NCBI GenBank assembly: GCA_020636895.1
Contig: JACJWZ010000002.1
Location: 930,001 to 994,000, forward strand
Direction of reading: 5' to 3'
Source of the DNA: Thermoleophilales bacterium
GTDB lineage: Bacteria > Actinomycetota > Thermoleophilia > Solirubrobacterales > 70-9
DNA: 64,000 bases
In this document: positions 27,409 to 35,224 of the stretch, piece after piece
How the letters are laid out: each line of letters begins with the position of its first letter
Position numbering within the stretch: the stretch's first letter is position 1
Translations under genes and position numbers: made by a program
Notes under the pieces: model-generated
Database searches by the model: none
What the model was told of the DNA's origin: nothing
Seen by the model: only the letters and a program-made list of their open reading frames with translations

Positions 27409-28743
27409 CTACGAGGGTAGACCCGCGGGGTGGTCCCGGGTTGCGATCCGAACCGGAGTTCCCTCGCCGGGTACAAGCGTGATCCCGGCGAGCTTCGCGC
27501 GCTCGCGGTCCGCCGAAGCCGGCGCGAGATCGACATGGCGAAGCACCTCTCGCAGCACCACCCGCATCTCGAGTTGCGCGAACGCGGCACCGATGCAGCG
27601 GCGCACGCCACCGCCGAACGGAAGCCAGGAGAAGGTCTCGGGGCGGGAGCCGAGGAAGCGCTCCGGCCGGAACTCGTAGGGATCGGCGTAGACGTCGGGT
27701 CGGGTGTGGGCGAGGTAGATCGACGCCATCATCGAGGTGCCGGCGGGGAGCTCGTAAGTCCCTACGCGCTGCGGCTCGGAGAGCTTGCGGCCGACGCTGG
27801 TGATCACCGGCCGCAGGCGCTGGGACTCGGTGGCCACCGCGTCGAGGTAGGCGTCCTCGCCGGCGACAGCCGCCTCGCGCGCGTCGTCGAGCCGGTCAGG
27901 GTCGTGAAGGAGGAAGTCGAAGGCCCAGGAGAGCGCCGTCGCGGTCGTTTCATGGCCGGCGACCAGCAGGGTCATGAGCTGATCGCGGAGCTCGCGGTCG
28001 TCCATCGCCGAGCCATCGTCGAAGCGAGCGCCGACGAGAAGGGAGAGGATGTCCTCGCGCTCCCCGAGCGCACCGGACTGGTCGCGGGCACGGCGCTCGG
28101 TGATCTCGGCAACCAGCAGCTCGTCGGTGCGGTCGAGCATCCGCTGGATGGGAGCGAACGGGCCCAGGCGGCCGAGCGGGCGGGTGATTCCCGCGAACGC
28201 CGAGGCGAGTGGACGGCGCGTCTGGGCGAGCACGTCCCCGAGCAGCGAGCGCAGCTCGTCGTGGCGCGGGCCGTCGGCGACGCCGAAGACGGCGCTCAGG
28301 ATCACCTCGAGCGTGATCGCCTGCATCCGGGCACGCAGCACGAAGCGGTGGTCGGCCGGCCAGCTCGCCACCTCGGCTCGCGTCACCCGCGCGATCGTCG
28401 CCTCGTAGGCGCGCATGCGCTCACCGTGGAACGGCGGCAGCATCAGCTTGCGGCGCCGCATGTGCTCCTCCCCCTCGAGCAGCAGCACCGAGCGTGGGCC
28501 GAGCACCGGCTCCAGGGTCAGAGCCCGTCCTGACGGGAGGGTGTTGTCACGGTCGTTCGCGAAGAGCGCCTTGATCGCCGTCGGGTTGCTGACGAAGACC
28601 AGCGGATCGAGTGTCGTGAATCGCAGGGTGAAGGTGTCGCCGTAGCGATCCCGGCACCCCTCGAGGTAGGGGATGTGGCGGCTCAGCCAGCCGAGGGTCT
28701 GGACCGGCGAGGGACTGCGGGGGCCGGGAGGAAGGGCGCTCAC
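27409..28743 (-). CDS. Cytochrome P450
   Basis: This 444-residue P450 monooxygenase has the I-helix oxygen-binding motif AGHETTAT near residue 260, ExxR in ESQRLRP, the PERF motif (YEFRPERF), and the heme Cys loop FGGGVRRCIG near residue 375. It lacks a membrane anchor, as usual for bacterial P450s, and looks closest in style to CYP110/CYP138-like bacterial enzymes. That subfamily placement is a guess. Redox partners are not in the window. The start is GTG 28743, with a -10-like box 7 nt upstream. Confidence 0.95.
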   Translation of the reverse strand: MSALPPGPRSPSPVQTLGWLSRHIPYLEGCRDRYGDTFTLRFTTLDPLVFVSNPTAIKALFANDRDNTLPSGRALTLEPVLGPRSVLLLEGEEHMRRRKLMLPPFHGERMRAYEATIARVTRAEVASWPADHRFVLRARMQAITLEVILSAVFGVADGPRHDELRSLLGDVLAQTRRPLASAFAGITRPLGRLGPFAPIQRMLDRTDELLVAEITERRARDQSGALGEREDILSLLVGARFDDGSAMDDRELRDQLMTLLVAGHETTATALSWAFDFLLHDPDRLDDAREAAVAGEDAYLDAVATESQRLRPVITSVGRKLSEPQRVGTYELPAGTSMMASIYLAHTRPDVYADPYEFRPERFLGSRPETFSWLPFGGGVRRCIGAAFAQLEMRVVLREVLRHVDLAPASADRERAKLAGITLVPGEGTPVRIATRDHPAGLPS

Positions 28744-28750
28744 CCCGGCG

Positions 28751-28756
28751 ACGCTA
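28751..28756 (-). promoter_or_regulatory. Candidate -10 box for the P450 gene
   Basis: TAGCGT on the minus strand lies 7 nt before the GTG start at 28743, consistent with a leaderless transcript. Confidence 0.4.
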
Positions 28757-28775
28757 GCGGGCCGCCGCTGGCCGC

Positions 28776-29411
28776 TCAGAACTCGATCGATCGCGGCGCC
28801 TCGACGAAGGCCGCCAACGCCTCCCGCCCTCCTGCGGGCAGCGGCGGACCGTGAGCCATGAGGAGCACGTCGAAGTTGAGGTCGAGAAGGCGCCGCAGGG
28901 CGACGAGCGAACGCTCCTTGACGGTGTCGGGATCGTCCATCAGCCAGTCGGGCGCGAAGCCGAGCCCGGTCTCGTCGGCCATCACCGAGTCCGCGAGGGC
29001 GAGGGTTCCCGGGTCCCCGGTGATGTGGAGGGCGCCGTCGTCCGGGCAGATCGCCCCGACCTCGTGGGCGACGACCCCGTCGGCGATCTCGTCGCCCCAG
29101 TCGTAGGCGACCACCTCGGGCCCGCTGGGTCCCTCGAATCGGGAAATCCCGGCGAGCGGCACCCGGATCGCGGCGCCGAAGCGCTCGGCGAGCTCGACCG
29201 AGCCGCGGGTGTGGAGCCTGTTTGTGAGCACGATCTGCTCGAGCCCGCCGCGGTCGGCGATCGCCTCCGCGAGCCCATCAGCAGCGATCGGGTCGATCGC
29301 GATGCCGCACCCGGGGAGCAACGCCGAGTGGACGAGCATCCCGTGGCTGGGGTGAAGGGCGCTCCAATGCAGGACCCCGGGAACCACCTCCGTCAGCCGA
29401 ACCTCGCTCAT
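28776..29411 (-). CDS. Metallo-beta-lactamase-fold protein lacking the HxHxDH motif
   Basis: This 211-residue protein looks like a metallo-beta-lactamase-fold hydrolase: VVPGVLHWSALHPSHGMLVH at the start, IAIDPIAADGLAEAIADRGG, QIVLTNRLHTRGSVELAERF, ALHITGDPGTLALADSVMAD and LMAHGPP at the end. In active members the fourth segment reads TxxHxDH; here it is TNRLHTRGS. Most zinc ligands seem lost, so it may be inactive or have a different role. It is upstream of the P450 gene on the same strand and divergent from purC. Confidence 0.75.
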   Translation of the reverse strand: MSEVRLTEVVPGVLHWSALHPSHGMLVHSALLPGCGIAIDPIAADGLAEAIADRGGLEQIVLTNRLHTRGSVELAERFGAAIRVPLAGISRFEGPSGPEVVAYDWGDEIADGVVAHEVGAICPDDGALHITGDPGTLALADSVMADETGLGFAPDWLMDDPDTVKERSLVALRRLLDLNFDVLLMAHGPPLPAGGREALAAFVEAPRSIEF

Positions 29412-29458
29412 TGCGGCAATCCATACCCGTACACGCCCGTGCTACGCCGACCCGTTGC

Positions 29459-29464
29459 TAGGGT
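29459..29464 (+). promoter_or_regulatory. Candidate -10 box for purC
   Basis: TAGGGT lies 6 nt before the purC ATG at 29471, which implies a leaderless transcript for purC and the cupin gene. Confidence 0.4.
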
Positions 29465-29470
29465 CGGCCG

Positions 29471-30325
29471 ATGCCCGCAATCGAAGAGTTGAAGCTGCAT
29501 TCCAGCGGCAAGGTCAGGGAGATCTACGAGGCAGGCGAGCAGGAGCTCATCATGGTCGCCTCCGACCGGATCTCCGCGTTCGACGTGGTCCTTCCGGAGC
29601 CGATCCCGGACAAGGGCAAGGTCCTGACCCAGATGTCGATCTTCTGGTTCGAGACGACCGGCGACATCGTCCCCAACCACTTCATCGACGAGGACGTCCC
29701 CTCCGAGGTCGCCGGCCGTGCGATCCGGTGCAAGCGGCTCGAGATGTACCCGGTCGAGTGCGTCGTGCGCGGCTACATCACCGGATCCGGGTGGAAGGAG
29801 TACAAGGAGTCCGGCTCGGTCTGCGGGATCGAGCTGCCGAGCGGTCTGCAGGAGTCCGATCAGCTTCCCGAGCCGATCTTCACCCCGGCGACGAAGGCCG
29901 AGATCGGCGAGCACGACGAGAACGTCAGCTTCGAGCGCGCCGCCGAGATCGTCGGCTCGCGGGAGTTGATGGAGGAGCTGCGCGCCGTCTCGATCGCCCT
30001 CTACGAGCACGCCCGCACCCACGCCGCAGGTCGCGGGATCATCCTCGCCGACACCAAGTTCGAGTTCGGTGCCTCCCCCGGCGCGGAGGTCGTGCTCGGC
30101 GACGAGGTCCTGACCCCGGATTCCTCGCGCTTCTGGCCCGCCGACGAGTACGAGCCCGGTCGCGGCCAGGCGTCCTTCGACAAGCAGTTCGTCCGCGACT
30201 ACCTGAGCGAGCAGGACTGGAACAAGGAGCCGCCGGCCCCGCCGCTCCCCGCCGAGGTCATCGAGGGGACGACGGCCCGCTACCGCGAGGCCTACGAGCG
30301 GATCACCGGCCGCGAGCTCGGCTAG
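29471..30325 (+). CDS. purC: SAICAR synthetase
   Basis: This 284-residue enzyme adds aspartate to CAIR with ATP. Diagnostic stretches: SGKVREIYEAGEQELIMVAS, RISAFDVVLPEPIPDKGKVL, VRGYITGSGWKEYK, LADTKFEFG and DEVLTPDSSRFWPAD near residue 220. The length fits the longer, eukaryote-like and actinobacterial PurC form (about 290 residues). It opens the block purC, cupin, sulfotransferase, purS, purQ. Confidence 0.97.
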   Translation: MPAIEELKLHSSGKVREIYEAGEQELIMVASDRISAFDVVLPEPIPDKGKVLTQMSIFWFETTGDIVPNHFIDEDVPSEVAGRAIRCKRLEMYPVECVVRGYITGSGWKEYKESGSVCGIELPSGLQESDQLPEPIFTPATKAEIGEHDENVSFERAAEIVGSRELMEELRAVSIALYEHARTHAAGRGIILADTKFEFGASPGAEVVLGDEVLTPDSSRFWPADEYEPGRGQASFDKQFVRDYLSEQDWNKEPPAPPLPAEVIEGTTARYREAYERITGRELG

Positions 30326-30343
30326 GCAGCTCCGGTCGCTCCC

Positions 30344-30763
30344 ATGGAGAAGGGCACCTCCCGCGCCCGGATCGAGCCGACTGCGGAGGACCGCTTCGTG
30401 CTGCTGCGCCGGCAGCTCGGGGTGACGTCCTTCGGGATCAACGAGATCGTCCTCGAGCCCGGCCAGCGCGGGCGCATTCACCTGCACCACGAGCAGGAGG
30501 AGGTCTTCCTCGTGCTCGAGGGCGTGTTGACGATCGGGGTCGACGGGGTCGAGGAGACGCTCGAGAAGAGCGAGCTGATCCGCGTCGGGCCGGGGGTCCG
30601 GCGGCAGCTCGTCAACCGCGGGCCGGAGCGGCTGATCCTGCTCGCGCTCGGTGGCGCGGGCGAGCATCAAAGCCGCGACGCCGAGGCGTTCGAGAGCTGG
30701 GATCAGGCGGAGGGAGCGTCGCCGCGGGACGTTCCGCTGCCGGAGGACCTGCCGCTCGACTGA
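30344..30763 (+). CDS. Cupin-domain protein
   Basis: This 139-residue single-cupin protein has motif 1, GRIHLHHEQEEVFLVLEG, with the metal-binding HxH...E pattern, and motif 2, VGPGVRRQLVNRGPERLILL, without the usual His. It may bind a metal or small ligand. No specific function is predictable. It is 18 bp after purC and probably shares its transcript. Confidence 0.85.
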   Translation: MEKGTSRARIEPTAEDRFVLLRRQLGVTSFGINEIVLEPGQRGRIHLHHEQEEVFLVLEGVLTIGVDGVEETLEKSELIRVGPGVRRQLVNRGPERLILLALGGAGEHQSRDAEAFESWDQAEGASPRDVPLPEDLPLD

Positions 30764-30784
30764 CCGCCGCGAGCGGGCCGCGGC

Positions 30785-30790
30785 TACGCT
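30785..30790 (+). promoter_or_regulatory. Candidate -10 box for the 30801 sulfotransferase
   Basis: TACGCT lies 10 nt before the ATG at 30801, consistent with a leaderless or very short leader. Confidence 0.3.
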
Positions 30791-30800
30791 GCGGCGCCTC

Positions 30801-31793
30801 ATGTCCAAGGCAACGAGTCCCGCCATCCTGATCCAGGGAATGCGTCGCTCGGGGACGACGATCCTCTACGACGCGCTGCTGGAGGACCCGGGGCTGCACT
30901 GCTTCTACGAGCCGTGGCGCGAGGACACCGAGACGCCCGGCGGCGGCTCGAACGCGCGCGAGAGCGACCCGTTCACGGAGACGCGCGAGCTGCGGCGCGC
31001 GTTCCGCGACGCCCACTACCCAGATCTCGAGCTCTCCGACTTCAACCTCGGCGGGCCGGGCAACCCGGCGCTCGAGCTCGGCCCGGAGGTGCCCGAGCAC
31101 TGCGCCGGCTTCCTGCGGACGCTGCTCGAGCGGGACGAGCCGGTGATGGTCAAGGAGACGCGCTTCTACGACAAGCTCGAGGCGATCCGCGGGATCGCTC
31201 CCGAGGGGACGGTGCTGGTGCACGTCGTTCGCGACCCGCGCGCGGTCTGCGTCTCGATGATGATGGGGCGGGGTCGCAAGCGGGCCGACTCCTACGCCGA
31301 CCCGGACGCGTTCTTCGAGGAGCGGGAGAGGCGCAAGCTGTGGTCGAGCCGCCAGCTCTCCCAGCTGCTGCTGGAGGACCCGGTGTACTCGGGCCTGAAG
31401 CGGCCCGCGAACTTCGAGCGCATCCTTCTCGTCTGGAAGCACACCTTCGAGCGCACCCGCGCGGAGGGCCAGCTCTTCTTCGGCGACCGCTATGTGCTGC
31501 TGCGCAACGAGGACCTGCGCGCCGACACCGCGGGCACGATCGCGAAGATCTACGAGGCGGCCGGTAAGCCGACGCCGCCGGAGGTGACCGAGTGGGCGCG
31601 CGACAAGGTGCGACCGCCGGAGGAGCCGTACCACCCCGAGGATCCCCATTGGGGACGCGCCTTCGCGGCGTTCGGGATGCGCGACGCGCTGATCGACGCC
31701 GGCTATCCGGAGCTTGCCGAGCTCGAGGCGGTCCCGGAGAGGCGGCGGTCGCGATCCGGTCGCGGCGGGCTCGGGCGGTTGCTCGGCCGCTGA
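30801..31793 (+). CDS. Sulfotransferase (divergent member)
   Basis: This 330-residue PAPS-dependent sulfotransferase-like protein starts at ATG 30801. The 5'-phosphosulfate loop is QGMRRSGTTILYDALL (residues 12-27). The 3'-phosphate site is VLVHVVRDPRAVCVSM near residue 145, and FYEPWRED supplies acidic residues after strand 2. VMVKETRFYDKL carries a Lys in the place of the WGxKTP lysine of the other sulfotransferases. It is clearly less similar to the island proteins than they are to each other. It lies between the purC-cupin pair and purS. The acceptor is unknown. Confidence 0.85.
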   Translation: MSKATSPAILIQGMRRSGTTILYDALLEDPGLHCFYEPWREDTETPGGGSNARESDPFTETRELRRAFRDAHYPDLELSDFNLGGPGNPALELGPEVPEHCAGFLRTLLERDEPVMVKETRFYDKLEAIRGIAPEGTVLVHVVRDPRAVCVSMMMGRGRKRADSYADPDAFFEERERRKLWSSRQLSQLLLEDPVYSGLKRPANFERILLVWKHTFERTRAEGQLFFGDRYVLLRNEDLRADTAGTIAKIYEAAGKPTPPEVTEWARDKVRPPEEPYHPEDPHWGRAFAAFGMRDALIDAGYPELAELEAVPERRRSRSGRGGLGRLLGR

Positions 31794-31834
31794 GGGCGCC
31801 GCGCCTCTAGCGCGTCCCGCGCCGCCCGCCTCGA

Positions 31835-31840
31835 TAGCCT
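31835..31840 (+). promoter_or_regulatory. Candidate -10 box for purS-purQ
   Basis: TAGCCT lies 7 nt before the GTG start of purS, consistent with a leaderless transcript. Confidence 0.4.
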
Positions 31841-31847
31841 CACCCTC

Positions 31848-32072
31848 GTGCTGGCCCGCGTCCTCATCCGTCCCAAGGAGGGCATCCTCGACCCGCAGGG
31901 GAAGGCCGTCGAGCGGGCGCTCCCGACGCTCGGGTTCGAGGGTGTCGGCGACGTGCGGGTCGGCCGTATGGTCGAGCTCGAGATCGACGACGAGAGCCGT
32001 CTTCCCGAGCTCTGCGAGAAGCTCCTCGCGAACCCGCTGATCGAGGACTTCGAGATCGAGTCCGTCGAGTAG
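31848..32072 (+). CDS. purS: Phosphoribosylformylglycinamidine synthase subunit PurS
   Basis: This 74-residue protein starts at GTG 31848 and has the PurS pattern: RVLIRPKEGILDPQGKAVER, LGFEGVGDVRVGRMVELEID, then KLLANPLIEDFEIE. PurS dimers bridge PurL and PurQ in the three-protein FGAM synthase of Gram-positive bacteria. purQ follows; purL is 16 kb downstream, beyond the glycosyltransferase/sulfotransferase island. Confidence 0.95.
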   Translation: MLARVLIRPKEGILDPQGKAVERALPTLGFEGVGDVRVGRMVELEIDDESRLPELCEKLLANPLIEDFEIESVE

Positions 32073-32125
32073 ATGGCCCTGGACCGGCGGATCCTCTGCT
32101 TCGCGCCCGGTCCGCCGGTGGGCCC

Positions 32126-32788
32126 GTGAAGTTCGGCGTCCTCCGCTTCCCCGGCTCCTGCGACGAGGTCGACGCCGCCCACGCCTGCGAGCGGATCGGC
32201 GACGCCGAGATCATCTGGCACGGCGACGAGAGCATCGGCGACGTCGACGCCATCGTCATCCCCGGCGGCTTCTCCTACGGCGACTACCTGCGCGTCGGCT
32301 CGATCGCCCGCTTCGCGCCGGCCATGGAGGCGGTAGCGCGGTTCGCCCAGGAGGGCGGTCCGGTCCTCGGGATCTGCAACGGCTTCCAGGTGCTTTGCGA
32401 GGCGGGGATGCTGCCCGGCGCCCTGCTCCCCAACCGCTCGCTGCGGTTCCTCTGCCGCCAGGTCGGGATCGAGGTGGTCGACGCCGGATCCGCCTGGACC
32501 CGGGCATGTGAGCCCGGCGAGGTGCTCTCGATCCCGGTCAAGCACACCACCGGCTGCTTCTTCGCCCCGCCCGAGCAGCTCGAAGCGATCGAGGCGAGCG
32601 GGCAGGTCGCCTTCCGCTACGCGCCCGGCGAGAACCCGAACGGCTCGGTCAACGACATCGCCGGGGTCCGCAACGAGGCCGGCAACGTGGTCGGCCTCAT
32701 GCCCCACCCCGAGCACGCGGTCGACGAGCTCACCGGCTCGGTGGACGGTCTGCGCCTGTTCGAGAGCGCCGCGCTGGCGCTGGCCTGA
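32126..32788 (+). CDS. purQ: Phosphoribosylformylglycinamidine synthase subunit PurQ (glutaminase)
   Basis: This 220-residue class I glutamine amidotransferase starts at GTG 32126. The opening KFGVLRFPGSCDEVDAAHA and VIPGGFSYGDYLRVG are PurQ-specific. The nucleophile is in VLGICNGFQVLCEAGMLPGA, and the His-Glu pair is in LMPHPEHAVDE. It makes ammonia for FGAM synthesis and works with PurS and PurL. A family B repeat starts 2 bp after its stop codon. Confidence 0.97.
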   Translation: MKFGVLRFPGSCDEVDAAHACERIGDAEIIWHGDESIGDVDAIVIPGGFSYGDYLRVGSIARFAPAMEAVARFAQEGGPVLGICNGFQVLCEAGMLPGALLPNRSLRFLCRQVGIEVVDAGSAWTRACEPGEVLSIPVKHTTGCFFAPPEQLEAIEASGQVAFRYAPGENPNGSVNDIAGVRNEAGNVVGLMPHPEHAVDELTGSVDGLRLFESAALALA

Positions 32789-32790
32789 CC

Positions 32791-32841
32791 CATCGAGTGG
32801 CACGACCTGGCGCTCTCGTCGCCAGGTGAGACCACTCGATG
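32791..32841. repeat. Family B hairpin repeat at the purQ/island boundary
   Basis: CATCGAGTGG...ACCTGGCG (32791-32812) pairs with CGCCAGGT...CCACTCGATG (32820-32841) across a 7-nt loop, leaving a few unpaired bases mid-arm. Related copies are at 42596 and 61852. Starting 2 bp after the purQ stop, it could act as a terminator, and it marks the exact edge of the island. Confidence 0.8.
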
Positions 32842-32913
32842 GCGCCTCGCGCCGCTCACTCGCCTCTGAGAGAGGCGTAGCCCAACGACCGCCCCGCCCC
32901 GGGTCGACGTCCC

Positions 32914-32919
32914 TATCCT
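32914..32919 (+). promoter_or_regulatory. Candidate -10 box for the first island glycosyltransferase
   Basis: TATCCT lies 10 nt before the ATG at 32930. No clear -35 element was recognised. Confidence 0.35.
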
Positions 32920-32929
32920 CTCCGGCTTC

Positions 32930-33997
32930 ATGCGAGTCGGTATCTGCGCCTTCTGGTTCAACCGCGGGCAGGGCGTCGTCGCCCGCCAGCTGCGCTCGGC
33001 CCTCGACGCGCTCGGCCACGAGACCTTCGTCCTGGGCCGGCCGACGAAGGAGTCGTTCCCGATGCCGCAGGAGGCGCGGGAGGACGACGTCTGGGCGCAG
33101 GTCGGCGTTACCGCGGCGTCGAGCTTCTTCATCCCCGAGGACGAGCTCGTAGGCTGGGCGAACGACAACTCGCTCGACGCCTGCTTCTTCGACCAGAACT
33201 ACGAGTGGGACGCGATCCGCGGGCTGCGCGGCGCCGGAGTCTTCACGATCGGCCGGTTCGTCTGGGAGCGCTTCAGCGACGAGCACGTCCCTCCGGCGAA
33301 GGAGGCCTACGACCTCGTCTACTCGATGACGCGCGCCGAGCAGCAGCGCTACGCCGGCATGGGGATCGAGGCCCCCTACATCCAGTGGGGAGTCCATCCC
33401 GAGTACGACCGCTACACGCCCCACCGCCCTGACGACGTCGTCGACTTCCACTATCACGCGGGCCTGCTCGGCAAGCGCAAGCCGTTCAAGGAGGTGATCA
33501 CCGCCTTCTCCGAGACGAAGGAGCCGGAGCTGCGGCTGATCGTCAAGGCGCAGATCGAACGCCGCATGAAGTTCCTCGAGAAGGCGGTGAAGCGGGACAG
33601 CCGCATCGAGCTCGTCCTCGAGGACCTGCCCACCGACGAGCACCTGCAGAAGTTCGCCGACTCGCACGTCTGCATGGCGCCCGCCCGCTGGGAGGGGCTC
33701 GGCCTGCATCTGTACGAGGCGATCGCCTTCGGGATGCCGATCGTCTGCAATGACGACGCCCCGATGAACGAGCTCGTCACGGACGGCGTCAACGGCATTC
33801 TCGTCCCGTCCCACGACGACGGCCTCGCGAACTCGGGGATCCCCGCGAGGACCGTCGACGTACCCGGCCTCGCGCGAGCGATCTCGCGCCTGGCCGACCC
33901 CGGACTGCGCGCCGAGCTATCCGCCGGTGCGCTCGAGATGAAGAGAGAGCGAAGCTGGGACCGCACGGTCTCAGACGTCGCGGAGCTCCTCCCCTGA
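32930..33997 (+). CDS. GT4-type glycosyltransferase (paralog 2 of 5)
   Basis: This 355-residue GT-B protein has GICAFWFNRGQGVVARQLRS at the N-terminus, FDQNYEWDAI, IGRFVWERFSDEHV and YSMTRAEQQRYAGMGIEAPY. The C-terminal nucleotide-sugar domain has APARWEGLGLHLYEAIAFGM with the E-x7-E motif. The five paralogs share the whole length, so they come from duplication. It opens the island between purQ and purL. Its TGA overlaps the start of the lipoprotein glycosidase gene. Confidence 0.88.
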   Translation: MRVGICAFWFNRGQGVVARQLRSALDALGHETFVLGRPTKESFPMPQEAREDDVWAQVGVTAASSFFIPEDELVGWANDNSLDACFFDQNYEWDAIRGLRGAGVFTIGRFVWERFSDEHVPPAKEAYDLVYSMTRAEQQRYAGMGIEAPYIQWGVHPEYDRYTPHRPDDVVDFHYHAGLLGKRKPFKEVITAFSETKEPELRLIVKAQIERRMKFLEKAVKRDSRIELVLEDLPTDEHLQKFADSHVCMAPARWEGLGLHLYEAIAFGMPIVCNDDAPMNELVTDGVNGILVPSHDDGLANSGIPARTVDVPGLARAISRLADPGLRAELSAGALEMKRERSWDRTVSDVAELLP

Positions 33998-35139
33998 TCC
34001 GGCGCCTGGCCTCAGCCCTCCTCCTCGCAACCGCGCTCGTCGCCCTTGTCGCGTTTCTCGTCGGCTGTGGCGAGAAGTCCGAGCCCGCCACCACGGGCGA
34101 CGTGACCGCGCAGCTCCCGGAGCCGCCACCGGTCCCCGACGTCGCGCCCGCGGCGCCGGCCGGCGCCGCCGAGCTGCCCCGCGCCGGCGACGAGGGGATG
34201 CGCTTCGGCTACAACGACGGCCTCGACGCCGGGACGCCGAAGCTCGGGCTGCTGCCGGAGTCGGGCTCCGACACGGTGCGGCTGCGGATGAACTGGAGCA
34301 CGGTCGAGCCCCAGCAGGGTCAATACGACTGGAGCCGCTTCGACGAGCTCTACACGCAGCTTCTCGGGATGGGGATCAGACCGCTCTGGTATCTGATGCA
34401 GGCGCCGTGCTGGGCGGGGGATCCGCGCTACGCGTGCGCCGACAACGCCGGCTCCCCGGGGGTCGACCACGCCGCCGACCTCGGCGTCTTCGCGGCAGCC
34501 GTGGCGCAGCGCTACCCCGAGTCGCTCGGGATCGAGATCGGCAACGAGCAGAACGACCCGCGCTTTTGGCCCAACGGCCAGGACCCCGTCGGCTACACGG
34601 CCCTGCTCGCGCAGGCGGGCGCCGGGGTCGAGGCGGTCGACCCGGAGATGCCGGTGATCGCCGGCGGGCTCGCCCCGGTGGCGAGGTCGAAGAACGGCAA
34701 GATCCCCTGGCGCACCTACCTCGGGGTGATGCTCGAGCACGGGGCCGCCGGCTACGTCGATGCGATCGCCTTCCACCCCTACGTGAGGACGGCGCCGAAG
34801 GAGGACCCCGGCCCGGTCTCGGGGGCGCTCGTCGACAAGGTGCGCGCGTTCATGGACGCGCGCGGCGCCGGCGAGGAGCCGCTGTGGGTCACCGAGGTCG
34901 GGATCAGCACCGTCTCCAAGCCGCCGAAGACCGAGCGGCAACAGGCCGACGGGCTCGTCTCGATCCTCGGGCAGATGCAGGAGCGCGCGATCCCGGTGAC
35001 GATCGTCCACCGCCTCGTCGACGAGGTCCGCTCGGACTTCCCGCTCGAGGCGGGGTTCGGCGTGGTCGCCGCCGACAACGGCACCCGCAAGCCCGCCTAC
35101 TGCGCGATCGCCGCCTGGCGGGGGGTCCCCTGCGGGTAG
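33994..35139 (+). CDS. Lipoprotein glycoside hydrolase of the clan A type, probable CTG start
   Basis: Reading from CTG at 33994, which overlaps the previous stop (CTGA), gives 381 residues with a lipoprotein signal: IRRLASALLLATALVAL, then FLVGC, so Cys at about 23 would be lipidated. The GTG at 34102 would remove this signal. The mature part is a TIM-barrel glycosidase: LRMNWSTVEPQQGQYDWSRF, GIRPLWYLMQAPCW, LGIEIGNEQNDPRFW (acid/base Glu of the NE motif), IAFHPYVR and PLWVTEVGIS (nucleophile Glu), as in GH5/GH39-like clan A enzymes. It is in a cluster of glycosyltransferases and sulfotransferases and may trim the same glycan outside the cell. Confidence 0.85.
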   Translation: MIRRLASALLLATALVALVAFLVGCGEKSEPATTGDVTAQLPEPPPVPDVAPAAPAGAAELPRAGDEGMRFGYNDGLDAGTPKLGLLPESGSDTVRLRMNWSTVEPQQGQYDWSRFDELYTQLLGMGIRPLWYLMQAPCWAGDPRYACADNAGSPGVDHAADLGVFAAAVAQRYPESLGIEIGNEQNDPRFWPNGQDPVGYTALLAQAGAGVEAVDPEMPVIAGGLAPVARSKNGKIPWRTYLGVMLEHGAAGYVDAIAFHPYVRTAPKEDPGPVSGALVDKVRAFMDARGAGEEPLWVTEVGISTVSKPPKTERQQADGLVSILGQMQERAIPVTIVHRLVDEVRSDFPLEAGFGVVAADNGTRKPAYCAIAAWRGVPCG

Positions 35140-35224
35140 GCGCCCCCGGACGACCCGGCGGCGATGCGCGGGCGCCCCGCCCGGCTCCCGGGTCCCGGGT
35201 ATCTCTGCAACGCTTCACGACCCC

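Noticed and set aside
34102..35139. GTG 34102 as the start of the glycosidase
   Set aside because: It would cut off an excellent lipoprotein signal that is in frame and begins right at the preceding stop codon.
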